A stretch of 64,000 nt of DNA from Isoetes taiwanensis (GCA_021234155.1 JAJEKV010000017.1:7665253-7729252), one strand, 5' to 3'; shown: positions 12,617-24,780, numbered from the stretch's first letter. The notes: a model not told the origin generated them from the sequence alone. Made by a program: numbers and translations.

Positions 12617-13490
12617 TTCCACGAGCACTTTCAACATTATAGCTGTTGAAAGTTTTGTGTTCCAACACAGTGAAGGCAGTCCCATAAGTGCTTTGCCCGC
12701 GGATAATAATATTGCAAGCGAAAAGTGTGCTCACTGTCATTGCAATTTGCTTGACAATAACAACTTTTCGCTTTCTAGGACGGTACTGCGACCTATTTCG
12801 TCTCGATCGAGAAAACCAAATTTCTCTAATTAACGAAATACTGCTTAGTATCAGTATTGCAACTTGTTTCTACATCCCTGCATGTTGGAGCCTTAGCACT
12901 GTAACTTTTTATTTTCTTCGAGATAAATTTATTTATATTCTCATCATTGCCACCATCAATTTTGAACGAATCTAAAAACTTAGTTTTGTAGTTTTTAACT
13001 TTCTTGTTAATATACCTTCTCATTGATCATAACGTCCGTACTATCACAACTTTCTTCATCCATAGTGACTGTAGCTCTAATCTGCTTTGATCTCTATATT
13101 TTTCTAATCTTTACCGAGAAAAGGGATTTCTACTTGAAAATCAATTACATGTTATAGGTCATTGCTTTGTATGTGGACAAATTAAATTTGGCTTTATAAA
13201 CTTGGGGTTTTGATTTCGTTATGTAAATTTGGCTTAATGCTTGCTCTATTTTATTGCCTTGCACCACGTTTGTATTTATGAAAGAGGGCAGATACATATG
13301 GATGGGGAAGGAAAAAAATCTATCCGGTTTGCCATAGAACCTGTCAGACTTCATTGCCACGTTCTACATCAACTATGGACTTTGGTAAAAAGAAGCCATA
13401 AAGAGGAAGTCATTCATGATTGGAAAAACCACGAGTTTTGTCACGAGTTGCAAAAAAGGATTTGCCTTTGTCACAAGTGGCAAAATTAAA
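12617..13490. other. Noncoding AT-rich region
   Basis: No gene recognised. From about 13430 short TTTGTCACRAGT / GTGACAA repeats begin; they belong to the CACTA end described next. Confidence 0.4.
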
Positions 13491-13556
13491 ATACGTGACA
13501 AGCTTTATTGGCGTGACAAATTTGCCCGTGACAAAAGACCCTTTTGCCTTGTAGTG
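13430..13556 (-). mobile_element. Terminus of a CACTA (En/Spm) transposon
   Basis: Read on the minus strand from 13556, the sequence starts CACTACAAGGCAAAAGGG, the classic CACTA terminal motif. It is followed by repeated subterminal GTCACG / TTTGTCAC motifs (about 13530, 13510, 13495, 13470, 13440). The 3 bp outside are ATG. I see no matching second terminus in the window. The other end may be missing or lie outside, and the terminus may be a truncated remnant. Confidence 0.65.
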
Positions 13557-14153
13557 ATGGCACGGGTTTCTCTACTAGATGGGTCTTAGCAAGACTTGAT
13601 AAGAAACAGAACGCTTATAGGTGAGCATTCTGGGTTTTTAGTGTTTATTTCATACTTTATCAAGGGTTGTGAATATGTATTGTAGATATATCATACTTTA
13701 TTAAGGGTTGTGAATACGTATTGTAGATATAAGTTGAGAAAACAAGTATGAAAAAAATCCAATGAAGAGACCTACATATTGCATGAAAGATAAGGCATGG
13801 GAGTTATTTAAAGAAGATAGTAAGAGGAAAAATGAAGACAAAAGAATGCTGCTGAGCAAAAAAAAAGGAAGCATGGGACGAGTTCAGGGGGATTGGACTC
13901 CGATAAAGCTGATTTTGTAAGCGCGAAAAATCAAATACTTACCTTTATGGTACTTCATCACGAAATCAATACGGGATAATACTTGAGTATGCCACTGAGC
14001 CTGACGACGGTTGAGCACTCGGTACTACCCTTTATATGACATTGTAAAGGTTCACATTATGTGACCTTTTCTATTATGTGCTACTTGTCACCTTTTAAAA
14101 TAGGCGATGCTATATGTGATGACCATTCAAAATCTGTAAGGTAAGATAATCGC
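13557..14153. other. Noncoding region
   Basis: No gene recognised. A near-duplicate phrase, ATACTTTATYAAGGGTTGTGAATA, occurs at about 13651 and 13691. Confidence 0.4.
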
Positions 14154-14158
14154 TATGG

Positions 14159-14603
14159 TGTAACGGGCCATGGTAGACCGCTCGAGTATTCGAACCTTGA
14201 ATGTGTCTGTGGGGCGTTCCCGAGACACCAGCATAAATGGGAGAAGCGACTACTCATAAACGTCTAGACGGTTTTGCCCATTTGGCTAAGGGCATGTCGG
14301 TTAGGAACGTTACAGTTGGTATCGAGTTTGAGTCTTCATGGGTGCCTATATGCATGAGTAATTTGCAAAGACTTGGTAATCATTATGACATATAGACATG
14401 GTATAGCCTTGGATGCTCGAGAACGAGCATAGTTCTAGTGGGAGAGTGTAACGGGCCATGGTAGACCGCTCGAGTATTCGAACCTTGAATGTGCCTGTGG
14501 GGCATTCTCGAGACACCGACATAAATGGGTAGAAGCGACTACTCATAAACGTCTAGACGGTTTTGCCCAGTTAGTTAAGGGCATGTCGGTTAGGAACGTT
14601 ACA
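14159..14603 (+). mobile_element. TRIM (terminal-repeat retrotransposon in miniature)
   Basis: A complete 445-bp element. LTR 1 is 14159-14314 (156 bp) and LTR 2 is 14447-14603 (157 bp); both begin TGTAACGGGCCATGG and end GGAACGTTACA. The 5-bp duplication TATGG flanks it at 14154-14158 and 14604-14608. A primer-binding-site-like TTGGTATCGAGTTTGAG follows LTR 1 directly, and a purine tract (GTGGGAGAG) precedes LTR 2. There is no coding capacity in the 132-bp interior, so it must have been moved in trans by an autonomous LTR element. Confidence 0.9.
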
Positions 14604-14689
14604 TATGGGTATGCACCATTGCCGACCATTACTTAACGGCTAACCATTGTGACCAAGCAAACGGCAAGCGAGACAAATGCGACATTCAC

Positions 14690-14811
<122 letters not shown>

Positions 14812-16020
14812 GTTGGTATTCAAATGCAACAAAACTGACATTAATAAACAACACAAATTTGGCATACCTCTTGAATCGATGAAGAGAACTACTTCAGCTT
14901 TTATATAGCGACTAAGAAGAAATTGCCGGAAGCTACAATGAAGTGCTCATTTATACCGCCAGGCATTTAATGTAACCAGGTACGTGGCTTCATCTCACCT
15001 CTTTCTAACCCTAAACTGGATATAGATCGATGCATTGATAGATTCTATCAACAACGTCGCATGACTGGATAAAGCCGATGATCAAGTACAAATGCTGGCA
15101 AAATTTATATGGATAGTTAGATTAATGTACGATATCCTAGTTGTCGTTCATTGTCCAGTCATGACTGGAATACGATATTTTTGCATAAGGTAATCATCAA
15201 CAAATGATATCTGTGGACAGGAAATACTCCAGTAGATTAACGTCCATAACAAATGATGGCAGAATTTCTATGGACAGAAAATATCTAATATCAGACTCTT
15301 AACGTTCTTGGCCTCTGCATTTAGCCGTAGGATTAAATCCCAGCCATCTATTCTAAGGGGTTATATCCAGTTACAATTTCGGGCCAAAACTGTTATGTCC
15401 ATAACAAAAATGTTATGTCTATAACATCCTCTGCTATCACATACTATTTTTTCTGGGCACTCCGCCGTGGTCGATCCTTCGCAAAAGACCACCATAGCCA
15501 GGCCTTCGGCCTTCATAGCCAGGCCTCCAAGCCATAGCCAGACCTCCAGGCGACTTCTCTCTTTTCCTTGAATGGCCCTGCGCTTCCTTTTTTCCGATTT
15601 TGGTGTTTGATCAGGTAGCAGCCACAGCTATGCAGTACGCAACCACCACAGCTGGAGCTTCTAACACAAAAAAGGAATGTGTTAGAATTTGACAAGATTT
15701 CTACCCAGATCTAAATCTGTATTGAAAGTTAAAGAACTGGCAACAAAGATGTTACAAGCGAATGATTATGAACTGCTCTGAGCAAATTCGACTCATTTGT
15801 GCAAATCCGACTCCCTTGCCTGTTTAAATCAGCCTCCCCTGTGCAAATCCGACTCCCCTTCTCTGTTTGAATCCGTTTCCCTACTCTTCGCTGCATCATA
15901 TATTCTGTTTTGAAAACAGAGACTTACATTTTGTTTGTTTTTCTTGCCAGAATGCAGTGCGGGCTGGCAAGCTTGACTATGGCGACTCTGCCAAATGCCT
16001 CGGCCAAGGACGTTAAGGTC
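14812..16020. other. Noncoding region
   Basis: No convincing gene. 15395-15435 contains the small repeat TGTTATGTCCATAACA / TGTTATGTCTATAACA. 15800-15880 has three related CAAATCCGACTCCC phrases. Confidence 0.4.
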
Positions 16021-16181
16021 GATAACATCCTCCCCTCAGTGTTATGGCCTATGAAAATGGCCTCGTGGCCATGTGGCCAAGAAATTCTGCGGCAGTACTG
16101 CTGTACGGCCTCGAAATTTCTTGGCCACATGGCCATTCAGCCATTTTCTTGGGCCATAACGCCTCGTGGGAGGACATTATC
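16021..16181. repeat. Foldback element, ~160 bp
   Basis: A long imperfect inverted repeat: GATAACATCCTCCC ... GTTATGGCC ... GTGGCCATGTGGCCAAGAAA on the left pairs with TTTCTTGGCCACATGGCCA ... GGGCCATAAC ... GGGAGGACATTATC on the right, around a loop of about 30 bp. Transcribed, it would make a strong hairpin, as expected of a small foldback or MITE. Confidence 0.8.
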
Positions 16182-16907
16182 TAACCCATCAATCATTTCT
16201 TATCTCATAGTATGTTATTTTTTATATATTTTTTATATATGCCATGCAGACGAGAGGGAAATGAAAATAAATAAAGTTCCTGATTGTTTGTAGTGGAATA
16301 AACGGAAAAAAATGGAGCAAATCCAGCAGGCTACATTCTGAGACTTAGAAATAACTAAAGTTCCTCATGATAAAGTCCATGATCGCTTACAATAGAGTAA
16401 AAGGAAAAGTGATGCAAATCCAGTATACTAAATTCTGAGGCTTGGAAAACTCCTCATTGTTAATACAGAAGAATATGGAAGTCTCATCTAATATGCACGT
16501 TTCCATTTTATGAGCAAAAAAGATGACCTGAAAAAATGATTTTCATCATTTCTGCATTGTTTGCTACATAAGCGCTTTTCCATATTTTTTTTAATCATAA
16601 GCCAGCCTTAAAGTTTAAGATAAAACTAGGTTTCTCCGTCATATATGCATTGTTTGCTATACAAGTTGTCTTCCATATTATCATAAGTAACCTTAAAGTT
16701 TACAGATAAAACTAGGATTATGTTTTGTAATAGTTTATTATTCATGCTGATATATACTACTCTCAAGATGCAGCAGAGACTGCAATACAACTTTTGAAGG
16801 ATTCTACTATTCTACAATTGCCCACGTAATATATCCAGCAATGCAGTTTACGAAGAAGAAGACATATACACGCACTACCAGAATCGGCATATGTATCTCC
16901 CACAACA
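16182..16907. other. Noncoding AT-rich region
   Basis: No gene recognised. It probably includes the 3' flank of the minus-strand gene ending at 16908. Repeated phrases such as AAGTTTAMAGATAAAACTAGG occur at about 16612 and 16696. Confidence 0.4.
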
Positions 16908-17444
16908 TCACTCCTGACCAATCCAATCCTTCACCATCTTCTTCAGACAGTTAGAGCAGCAATTGAATTCACTATCCTCGCCATCTTCAATATTGATCAT
17001 ATGAAAGCAATCTTCACAACGAAAAACAATATCGCAATCAAACAGAACCTCAAGAGGAATGAAAGAAGGCACATTTTCATGCAAGCTTTCTTTAGGAAGA
17101 CACATTTCAAGAAAATCATATACTTCATCACCATCATCATCATTTTGCTCAACAAAACCAATAGTCTCAAGACTTGGAACCTCAGTGTCACATGTATAAT
17201 CCCATGCCAATCCAGCATCTGCAACTACACTTCCATCACGATCATAGCAATCCAACGAACTGCTTCCATGTGCATGATCAAAGCAAAGACAATTTGCATC
17301 ATTCTCACATTCTAACCATTCATCTAGTCCCGATCTTTTTGAAATGGGCATCAGCTCATCCTCTCCATCGCTGACAATTTCACCATGCTTCCGCTGCTTT
17401 GATCCCATGTCCGAGAGGGTTGAAGCAACGCAAAAAAAAACCAT
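16908..17444 (-). CDS. Unidentified acidic protein with C-terminal CxxC pairs
   Basis: A 178-residue frame. The second Met (codon 13, ATG at 17408, MGSKQRKHGE) is the more natural start. The protein is rich in Asp/Glu, with an acidic middle (EQNDDDGDEVYDF). Near the C-terminus FRCEDCF and, about 15 residues on, CCSNCLKKM form two CxxC pairs that could make a small zinc ribbon. There is no signal peptide or membrane segment. I do not recognise a family. Length, composition and the absence of repeats in the frame favour a real gene over chance, but unseen exons are possible. It is divergent from the gene at 18259, about 850 bp apart. Confidence 0.45.
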   Translation of the reverse strand: MVFFCVASTLSDMGSKQRKHGEIVSDGEDELMPISKRSGLDEWLECENDANCLCFDHAHGSSSLDCYDRDGSVVADAGLAWDYTCDTEVPSLETIGFVEQNDDDGDEVYDFLEMCLPKESLHENVPSFIPLEVLFDCDIVFRCEDCFHMINIEDGEDSEFNCCSNCLKKMVKDWIGQE

Positions 17445-18258
17445 TCCTATTTAAGCAGGAAGCCATCGATTCCAAACCGGCAGCCTTTAATTCCTATTAA
17501 TCATGAAATCATAATCTTAAATGCCATTCTTATCTTATATTACAACTGTTGATAACCAGGAAAGCAAACACAGACTCCAACCATATCATCACATCCTGTA
17601 CGTACTTGCACGTCCTGCGGATTTCGTTGACGACAGATGGCGCACGAAACACCGTAATATTTCGAGGTTCGTTCTTTTTTTCTCCTTTCATAATTTCATA
17701 CATTTTTGGCCCGATGATGCATGAATATTCTTGTTGATTCTTCCTAATAAGAATTATATATGAAGGATAATATATAAATGTTCAAGTGAGATATCTACAT
17801 TGACTAACCTGCTAAGCTTTGTATTTGTTCTTTCACACAAGGGCTGATGCATGGTGATGCTGGACTGGTTGCCAGATCCTGCTTGGGCTCTGGCTTTAGT
17901 TGCCACAAAAACCCAAGAAAATGATTTTTTACCAAGAAAATGAATTTAATTGTGTGAATGCAACTCGCCAACAGATCTATGCAACTGCTGGGATTTTGCT
18001 TCAAAGAAGGAGTTGAGTGTTAGCATATTCAAATAGCATAGAACACCTCAAGATTGATATCTTTGTGTAGAGCCACGAAGCAAACCCAGCCATAGCGATA
18101 GCCATAGCCATAGCCAAAGCCAGATTGACAAAAACTGGTAACGCCATTACCATAGAGTGAGGTGGCAGTTTTGGAAGGGACGTGGCAAAAAGACGTGGCA
18201 GTTCTAACAAAAAGTCGCGCACCGCTTTGTATGGCGATTTAGGTTTTGGGAATGCAAA
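17445..18258. other. Intergenic region between two divergent unidentified genes
   Basis: No gene recognised. 18092-18120 holds a short tandem run of CCATAG / GCCATA hexamers. Confidence 0.4.
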
Positions 18259-18831
18259 ATGCTTTCATCTTTCAACATGGACGCCGGAGCTATGGATGCC
18301 CAATCCCTTAAGCTCCTCACGGCCTTTGCATTCTCAACTACGGCAGCTTTCATCCTTGTGCTCACAGGACATCGCAAAGATAAAGCACGGCGTCAAAAGG
18401 AAGCCATCAAATTCAAAGCTCCGGCAAAACAAGAGCTTTTAGGGCTGGAACGCGATGGAGATCTGGATGCGGATTTGAAGTCGGTTGGTATTGGTGACAT
18501 GAAGAGGGAAGAAAACTCAAATGCACCAGCTATGCCGGAGGCTGGGATTTGCGAAATAGGTAATGCAAAGGAAGAAGTGCGGTGTTCTTGCAGTTTGAAA
18601 TCTGTGTGTGATGCATCTTTTGCTCCTCCTATGCATGTCATATTTGCGCAGTCTGTTGGCTCCAAGCCGCAGAGTAGGTCTCAGGAAATTTATGAAGATG
18701 CTGGAGTATCACTCTTTCCCCCCTTAAAAATCCTGGAGGCAATCCTCGTCTTGTTTTGGCTTGCCATCACTGCTTATATTGCCTGGATGTTCAGAGGCTA
18801 CTCCTTTAAACCTAGGTATTCTCAAGTTTAG
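18259..18831 (+). CDS. Unidentified two-helix membrane protein
   Basis: A 190-residue uninterrupted frame. The first ATG gives MLSSFNMDAG; Met 7 (MDAGAMDAQ) is an alternative start. A hydrophobic segment at about residues 20-35 (FAFSTTAAFILVLTG) is followed by a basic stretch (HRKDKARRQKEA). A middle region with Cys residues (EVRCSCSLKSVCDASF) follows, and a second hydrophobic segment lies near the C-terminus (EAILVLFWLAITAYIAWMF, about 158-178). The plan suggests a small membrane protein with a roughly 120-residue loop. I do not recognise the family. Downstream (18870-19070) there is weak coding potential (MREADICQRQAFLTYV) that could be a further exon or unrelated. Confidence 0.5.
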   Translation: MLSSFNMDAGAMDAQSLKLLTAFAFSTTAAFILVLTGHRKDKARRQKEAIKFKAPAKQELLGLERDGDLDADLKSVGIGDMKREENSNAPAMPEAGICEIGNAKEEVRCSCSLKSVCDASFAPPMHVIFAQSVGSKPQSRSQEIYEDAGVSLFPPLKILEAILVLFWLAITAYIAWMFRGYSFKPRYSQV

Positions 18832-21800
18832 CCAGATCTAAATTCTTTTGCTTTTCCTCGAAATAACTCTTTGAAATCCTTGAAGAACAGCGCCTGAAGT
18901 TGAAGGGGTTGTGGTATGATCTTGGGCTCATGAGAGAGGCAGACATTTGCCAAAGACAAGCGTTCCTAACATATGTGATCAATGAACATGGGTGGAAACG
19001 GAAAAGCGTAACTAAGATGAATGAAATGTATCTGTTGCCTGCTGATTTTAAACTTCCTTCATTCACTAGTTTGGTCCTTCCACTCGCTTTTTAAGTAAAT
19101 TTCTTTTCTCTTCTTATAACCAGCTGAATGGAGCATGTGGTAAACTATCTACCCATATTCTAATCTACACCTTATAACCATAAACTATGGGAGCCATCAT
19201 CGTTGATTTTGAGGTACGCCAGATCCTTACATTCCAGTCTGTACTCGTGGATCAATCTAGATCGCAGTCTGCTCCACTGCATTACAGTTTTGACTGTTTT
19301 GTAAAACACACTAAGCCAGCTTGTTGAATGAGGAATGAAGAAGTTTTGGGGAATCTTGCCCTAGAGTTGTACTTCATATGGGAATGCCGAAATTAGAGAC
19401 TCTTGTGGAGCTTTGATGCACCTTAGTTAAACACTTCAAGGCTAGTAAAAGTGGCATCAGTTCTATCCTCCTTGCATTGCTTTATGATTATCTCCTTCAT
19501 TCTTCCCCTTGTTATTTCAACTTTGGACACTCGTCCTCGTCCGATACACTTTCTCGGCAAGGTGCCTAGCCGGAAGCGGTAATGCTGAGTTACTCCAAAT
19601 AATCTTGGTCCATGTAGTCTTATGATGGTTATCAAATAATCTTGGAGTTACTCCAAATAATCTTGGTCCATGTAGTCTTATGATGGTTATCAAATATTTT
19701 ATTTGAGTAGAATATGACCTTGGATATACCATTGAAGAGGGCAAGGATTTCACTTTGCCACTCAACTTGAATGGAAAATCCTTAGTTCTCCCATTCCCTA
19801 GCATGCCAAAGTTTTGGTAAGGCAATCAACATCAATCTTCAAAAAATGAAGCAAAAGATTATCCAAGTGAAATATAGTTATATTTCTTAGCACAATTAGG
19901 CCGGGATTTCACTGCGGCCAGTATAGAAGCAACTGATATTTTGAGTTTGTTATGTAGATGGGCTAAGACATTGAATTTTGTAATTGAACATAACCGAATA
20001 ATAAGCAAATAGAGAGCTTTGTTTGAAGCTTGATTTAAACTTTGGGTTTCTTGATTCTTTAGAGATGTTGAATATAGTTTTGATACAAAGTTTTGACCTT
20101 CATACGTCTTGCAGTAGAACAACAATATGCAGTCCATTGTAAGATGAGCAACATATTGTCGATAGTGCAGTTGAATCTACTACTTTACGTTTACAACTAA
20201 GGCATGGTTGCACCAATAATATTACCTTAATATTTGGATCTTCTCGTTGTTTATCCATAATTCTTCTTTAAAATAACTCTTTGTACAAAAAGGCTTTGCA
20301 TGGTGCAACATAGCTAGGAGTACTTGTGTTAGAATGAAGTTTCAACATCATAGTTTTATGTATCCTAGAATGTTCCATTACAATTTTGTTGTTGATTCAT
20401 ATTGTACGTTGTGTAGTTTACATTGGATAGATGGAAGCTTCAACCTAATTGGAAGGCTACCACTTAGATACAAAAAGCAATAGGGGCTCCTCAAGTTTTC
20501 CACGTCTTCCCGCTATGCGAATCGATGACATTCTTGCGCTGCGACTCGCATGAAACCAACAACATCCCGATACCAGAGAACTTCAAATACTAGATCCGAG
20601 GAGAAAAGTTGATGATTGTCCTATGTCGGACAAAAGGGCAAAGATAGAAGAGGTTAGAAAGGATATGAATGGTCAAGAAAGAGTAGCTCATGCAAGAAGA
20701 AGCCCTTTTTCCGCATGAGATCAAAGAATAGAAGCCATGGATACTGCTGAGAGATGAGAAAGCGCCGATGAAACGTCGATGAAGAACTCTGCAATAAATA
20801 GCGATCCCCCGACCTGATGAACGGCCTAAAAATGCATGCGATGCATGCAATGCATGCATGCTCGTCTTGTGCAAGAATGTCGATCCGCTACACGAATCGA
20901 TGACAATGATAAAAAAAAATAAGGCCAACGTTCCTCGGCATCACCACGTCATTGAAGTCACCATAAGGTTTCGATCGTTCCCTTGATCAAACTCATATCA
21001 AACATCTCTGCATATAATTCCATCCCAACATTCAATATTTACAATAAACCACCTAGCTAAGGATTTTAATATTTCATATCAAAATTCCACTACCTTAATT
21101 TAAATGATACATTACTGCGAGCTCCCAAAAGAAAACCACATTACCGGCTTAATTATCCTTTATACTGAGTCCGTTTATGTCCATTATCCATACTAAGCTT
21201 TTCCCTTGCATAATCTCCATCTTTGGGAATAAAATTCAATGTCGTATATTTCCTTAATTATTTCGTTTTTTAAACCAACAAAGCATAACATATAATTTAC
21301 TCATGCTGACCTTTTTACACTTATTGCTATTCCTTCATATTCCCTCGAGACTGGAACTCCAAAAGTGGCAATTTGCTACAATAGCCCCATCCTTTCATCC
21401 TTGCTATAGGATAAATAATTTTTAAAGGCAGTAATCAATTCTTATTATGAAATTCCTCTAGCAAGTCTGGTTCTTTCCCATTTTCTAGTTCACCACTATC
21501 ATAACCTATAGGCTACTCTGCAGACTCCATTTCAGATTGATCCATGGGTTATTTAACAAGCATAAGACAAATGAACAATACTAGCAAAAGACTTGACAAG
21601 AATTTAACAAAGCAGCAACATAGCAAATATAAACAACAGAAAGCTTAGATGTCCTAATCTAGCCACTTCGTTGTAGTTCTCAAGCACTGGTTCTTCTGAT
21701 TGAAGATCCCATAAGGCAAGTCAGCCTTTCTAAGCCCCAAATTGGCCCTTTTTATGGATATTTAGCTCTGATTTTGCTTGGATTAACCCTTGTTTCTCAT

Positions 21801-22705
21801 ATTTCGGCAACCTCTCATAGAACTAAAACACCCAACTAAACTACAAATCATGCTCAAAACGGCACTGCAACATCAAAAACGACACTTTCCAAATCTAAAC
21901 CGGGCCACTATAAGCAATTTCGACCTGCTCCTTAATGATTCTGGACCACTTTTACTCCAATCTTAACAGTTGAAGCCACTTTGAAAGTTTCTTAATCCAT
22001 GCAGATTCAATCAAGACGGCACTTGCTCTTGTAAATCAGGCTGTTTTCTACCATTTCCGGAGTGGCTCATCCATGCCTACTTGCAACTTAGGGCCCGTAT
22101 GCTCTGATCCATTCTTGTTAACTAGATTCCAGATTGGCTCTTTCTTAAGCAAATCAGCCTCTTCACAACAATTTCAAGGGAACATCTCAATCAACAGCCT
22201 ATTCTAGAATATGTGCAATTCATTGCCTTACATGCTCTATCAAAGCAAGTACAGACTTGATCATGACGAATATGCAATGAATCCTTGACCCAAAAGCATA
22301 AGCATGTATCTATCCATCCACAACAGCTTATGCAACTCAATTGAATCCGTAGAAACAAAACCCCACTTGATAGAATAGATTGATGCAGTTCTTGATGCGA
22401 TCTTCAAGCTCCTGCCTTCTTGGTGTCTCCTCAGCACCACAAGCTTCAAAACCCTTCTCTTGCAAAAAAGCCTCATGTTTGCCAAAAGCCCTCTTTCCCA
22501 AAATCCATTTCTAAGCAAAACCTTTGTTTATATTTATCACATGCTGCATGTATGCCAAGCATGCATATACGCACATAAATACGTATACTAAATTGTCAAG
22601 TGGCCAGGACCGTTACAGCCCAACCACTAGCTGCCATGTCAACAATAAAAAAAATTCTGTATTCCACTACATTCGACACATTGCCTATGTTGCATTTGAT
22701 TGGGT
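18832..22705. other. Long noncoding region
   Basis: No convincing gene over about 3.9 kb. 19589-19704 is a tandem duplication (listed separately). 20830-20862 is a cluster of overlapping GCATGC palindromes (ATGCATGCAATGCATGCATG). The rest is AT-rich intergenic sequence with short chance frames only. Confidence 0.45.
19589..19700. repeat. 58-bp tandem duplication
   Basis: GTTACTCCAAATAATCTTGG followed by TCCATGTAGTCTTATGATGG starts at 19589 and again at 19647, nearly identical. This is a recent local duplication in noncoding DNA. Confidence 0.9.
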
Positions 22706-23111
22706 GAAGATAAAGTTACCCCGGTTTTGATGATTCCACGGCAAAGATATCCCTTCCGGTGGAATCACCAAAGTTGCACAGTAACTATGCAGTCATGTTG
22801 ACTGCATCTGCTCAACCATTTTTTTGCTCAGGCCTTTGAGCTTGAATACCTCGGTCGTTCGAGCTCCAAATTGATTCGGATCACTTCTATGTGGGTCAGA
22901 ATAAGACGGATTAGAGAACATCCATGCAAACCAAAAATCAGATCGAGCGCCTCCGGATTTAGCCCATTGCAAATGGGCAAAAAAATGCCCTCAAATGCGC
23001 AGTTACTACGTTGGGCGAGTGATTCCGCGGGACGGAATTTTTTTTGTGGTGATTCCACCGGAAGGGATATCTCTGCTGTAGAATCGCCAAAACCGGTGTA
23101 ACTTTATCTTC
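22706..23111. mobile_element. MITE copy 1 (~406 bp)
   Basis: It begins GAAGATAAAGTTACCCCGGT and ends with the inverted counterpart ACCGGTGTAACTTTATCTTC. The inverted repeats extend about 65 bp inward, with GATTCCACGG, AGATATCCCTTCCGG and GGAATCACC shared between ends. There is no coding capacity. A second copy lies 67 bp downstream in the same orientation. Confidence 0.8.
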
Positions 23112-23177
23112 CTACTGCGGAATCACCAAAACTGGGGCTTTTGGTGATTCCAGGGCAGAGATATCCCTTCCTGGGAT

Positions 23178-23601
23178 GAAGATAAAGTTACCTTTGTTTT
23201 GGTGATTCTGCGGTAGAGATATCCCTTTCAACGGAATCACCAAAGTCATGCAGTAACTGCACAGTCACACTGACTGTGTCTGCCCCTTAACCATTTTTTT
23301 GCTCAGATCTTTGAGCTTGAATACCTCGGCCGATCGAGCTCCAAATCAATTCGGATCACTTCTATATGCGTCGGAATGAGACGGATTAAAGTAGATCATC
23401 CATGCAAATCAAAAATCAGATCGAGTGCCTTCGGATTCAGCCCATTGCAAAGGGGCAAAAAATTGCCCTCAAAATGCGTAGTTATTGCATTACTGCACAG
23501 TTTGGGCGAGTGATTCTGCGAGAGAGAATTTTTTTGTGGTGATTCTACCAGAAGGGATATCTCTGCCGCAGAATCACCAAAACTGGGGTAACTTTATCTT
23601 C
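23178..23601. mobile_element. MITE copy 2 (~424 bp), tandem to copy 1
   Basis: Same family as the previous copy: starts GAAGATAAAGTTACCTTTG and ends ACTGGGGTAACTTTATCTTC, with the same inner blocks (TTTGAGCTTGAATACCTCGG, AATCAGATCGAGYGCC). Between the copies (23112-23177) lies a third, terminal-repeat-only remnant (CTGCGGAATCACCAAAACTG), suggesting serial nested or tandem duplication. Confidence 0.8.
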
Positions 23602-24249
23602 ATCCCATTTACCCATGTCGCATTTTCTTTAAACTGTCGAAGCACTCTTCAACGAACGGGCAGTACCCTCCGATAGGAGCAATTTTTGAGCGGGCACTCC
23701 GCAAAACTGAAAATCGATCTATCCCAGCTCTTCATAAGAATTTTGGTTTGGCTTTTTGCTCGAACTTTTTGTATGTGTTGCTCGATTTATAGCATCATCA
23801 AATTTTTTTCTTTAAACTCTTTCGTTTCTGATATGCTCGAAAATCTCTTCCTTTGCCTCCATTCTAGAGAAACCTCTGCGGCTCTAGAGTTACTTAGATT
23901 TCCAGAAATATGCTTGAAAACTCCAAACCCAGCTCACATTAGCATAATTCTTCTGGAAAAATGACGATTTTTGAAACTTGGTTGTTAAGGAAATGGGAAT
24001 TAAAGGATGATTGCCATGATTTACAATAGCGGCAGGTCTTGGAAGTTTTGAATGGTCATCAGAAAGCACAGGTAAACTTCATAAAATACATAAAAAAAAT
24101 TCTAAATGGAACATTACAAGAAATTACGGGCAATAAAAATTCTACCGTGATGGAACACCATCTCAGCCAACTATAGGACAATCATGGTTAGTTCATTCTT
24201 TGCAAAACTAATAGCAGCATCCTTGAATAACAATTGACAATGTGGATAG
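23602..24249. other. Noncoding region
   Basis: No gene recognised. A plus-strand open frame at 23704-23964 has no recognisable domain and I regard it as chance. Confidence 0.35.
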
Positions 24250-24780
24250 AGGAAGCAGAGGTGAGGGCTCTCACACAGGTAGAATTCAGACCCCCACATT
24301 CCACCATTGACCACATATTCACGCTTCTCGTCCTTGATTAAAGATAGCATGAACCGCTGCCAGGATCTTTACTACTGCTTTGTCGACTTCACAAAGGCCT
24401 TCGACAATGTGCCTACAGAAAAGTTGTGGGAAAGTCTAAGACAATTGGAAGCCCCTGAACACTTGCACAATGCGGTATACAGACTCTTTGAGACATGTTC
24501 CGGCCGACTGACACCAACATGACAACCTATCAGTAGTAACATTGGTGTCCCCAGGGATGGCCCGCTCTCCTCAACATTGTTTAGTCTCTACATTGACCAA
24601 TTGGAGGGGTGACTTGCCGACCGCGGAGGTGATGGAGCTCAGCTTGTGCACCAGATTATTAGGCAGTTCATATATGCAGATGATGTGGACCTCTTAAGTC
24701 TAGAGTCTGGTCATATCCCTAGCCACGTGGAATGAATTGGAGCAGGTATAGAAAGCCTTTTTGGCACAGGCATTTGGGGT
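24250..24780 (+). pseudogene. LINE (non-LTR) reverse transcriptase fragment
   Basis: Consecutive RT blocks appear in shifting frames: FRPPHSTIDHIFTLLVL (about 24277), then CFVDFTKAFDNVPTEKLWE (about 24379), then GVPRDGPLSSTLFSLYIDQL (about 24547), then FIYADDVDLLSLES (about 24670). These are RT motifs 1-5 of plant/fungal LINE elements, with the catalytic YADD retained. At least two frameshifts and a stop in the GCPLSPTLF-equivalent block mark it as a dead, 5'- and 3'-truncated copy. Confidence 0.85.

Noticed and set aside
13430-13556. CACTA element enclosing element 1
   Set aside because: Only one terminus is visible, and no second CACTACAAG end or transposase was found; the relationship cannot be shown from this window.
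20830-20862. GCATGC cluster as an RY regulatory element
   Set aside because: No gene lies within range, and the motif is a simple low-complexity palindrome run.
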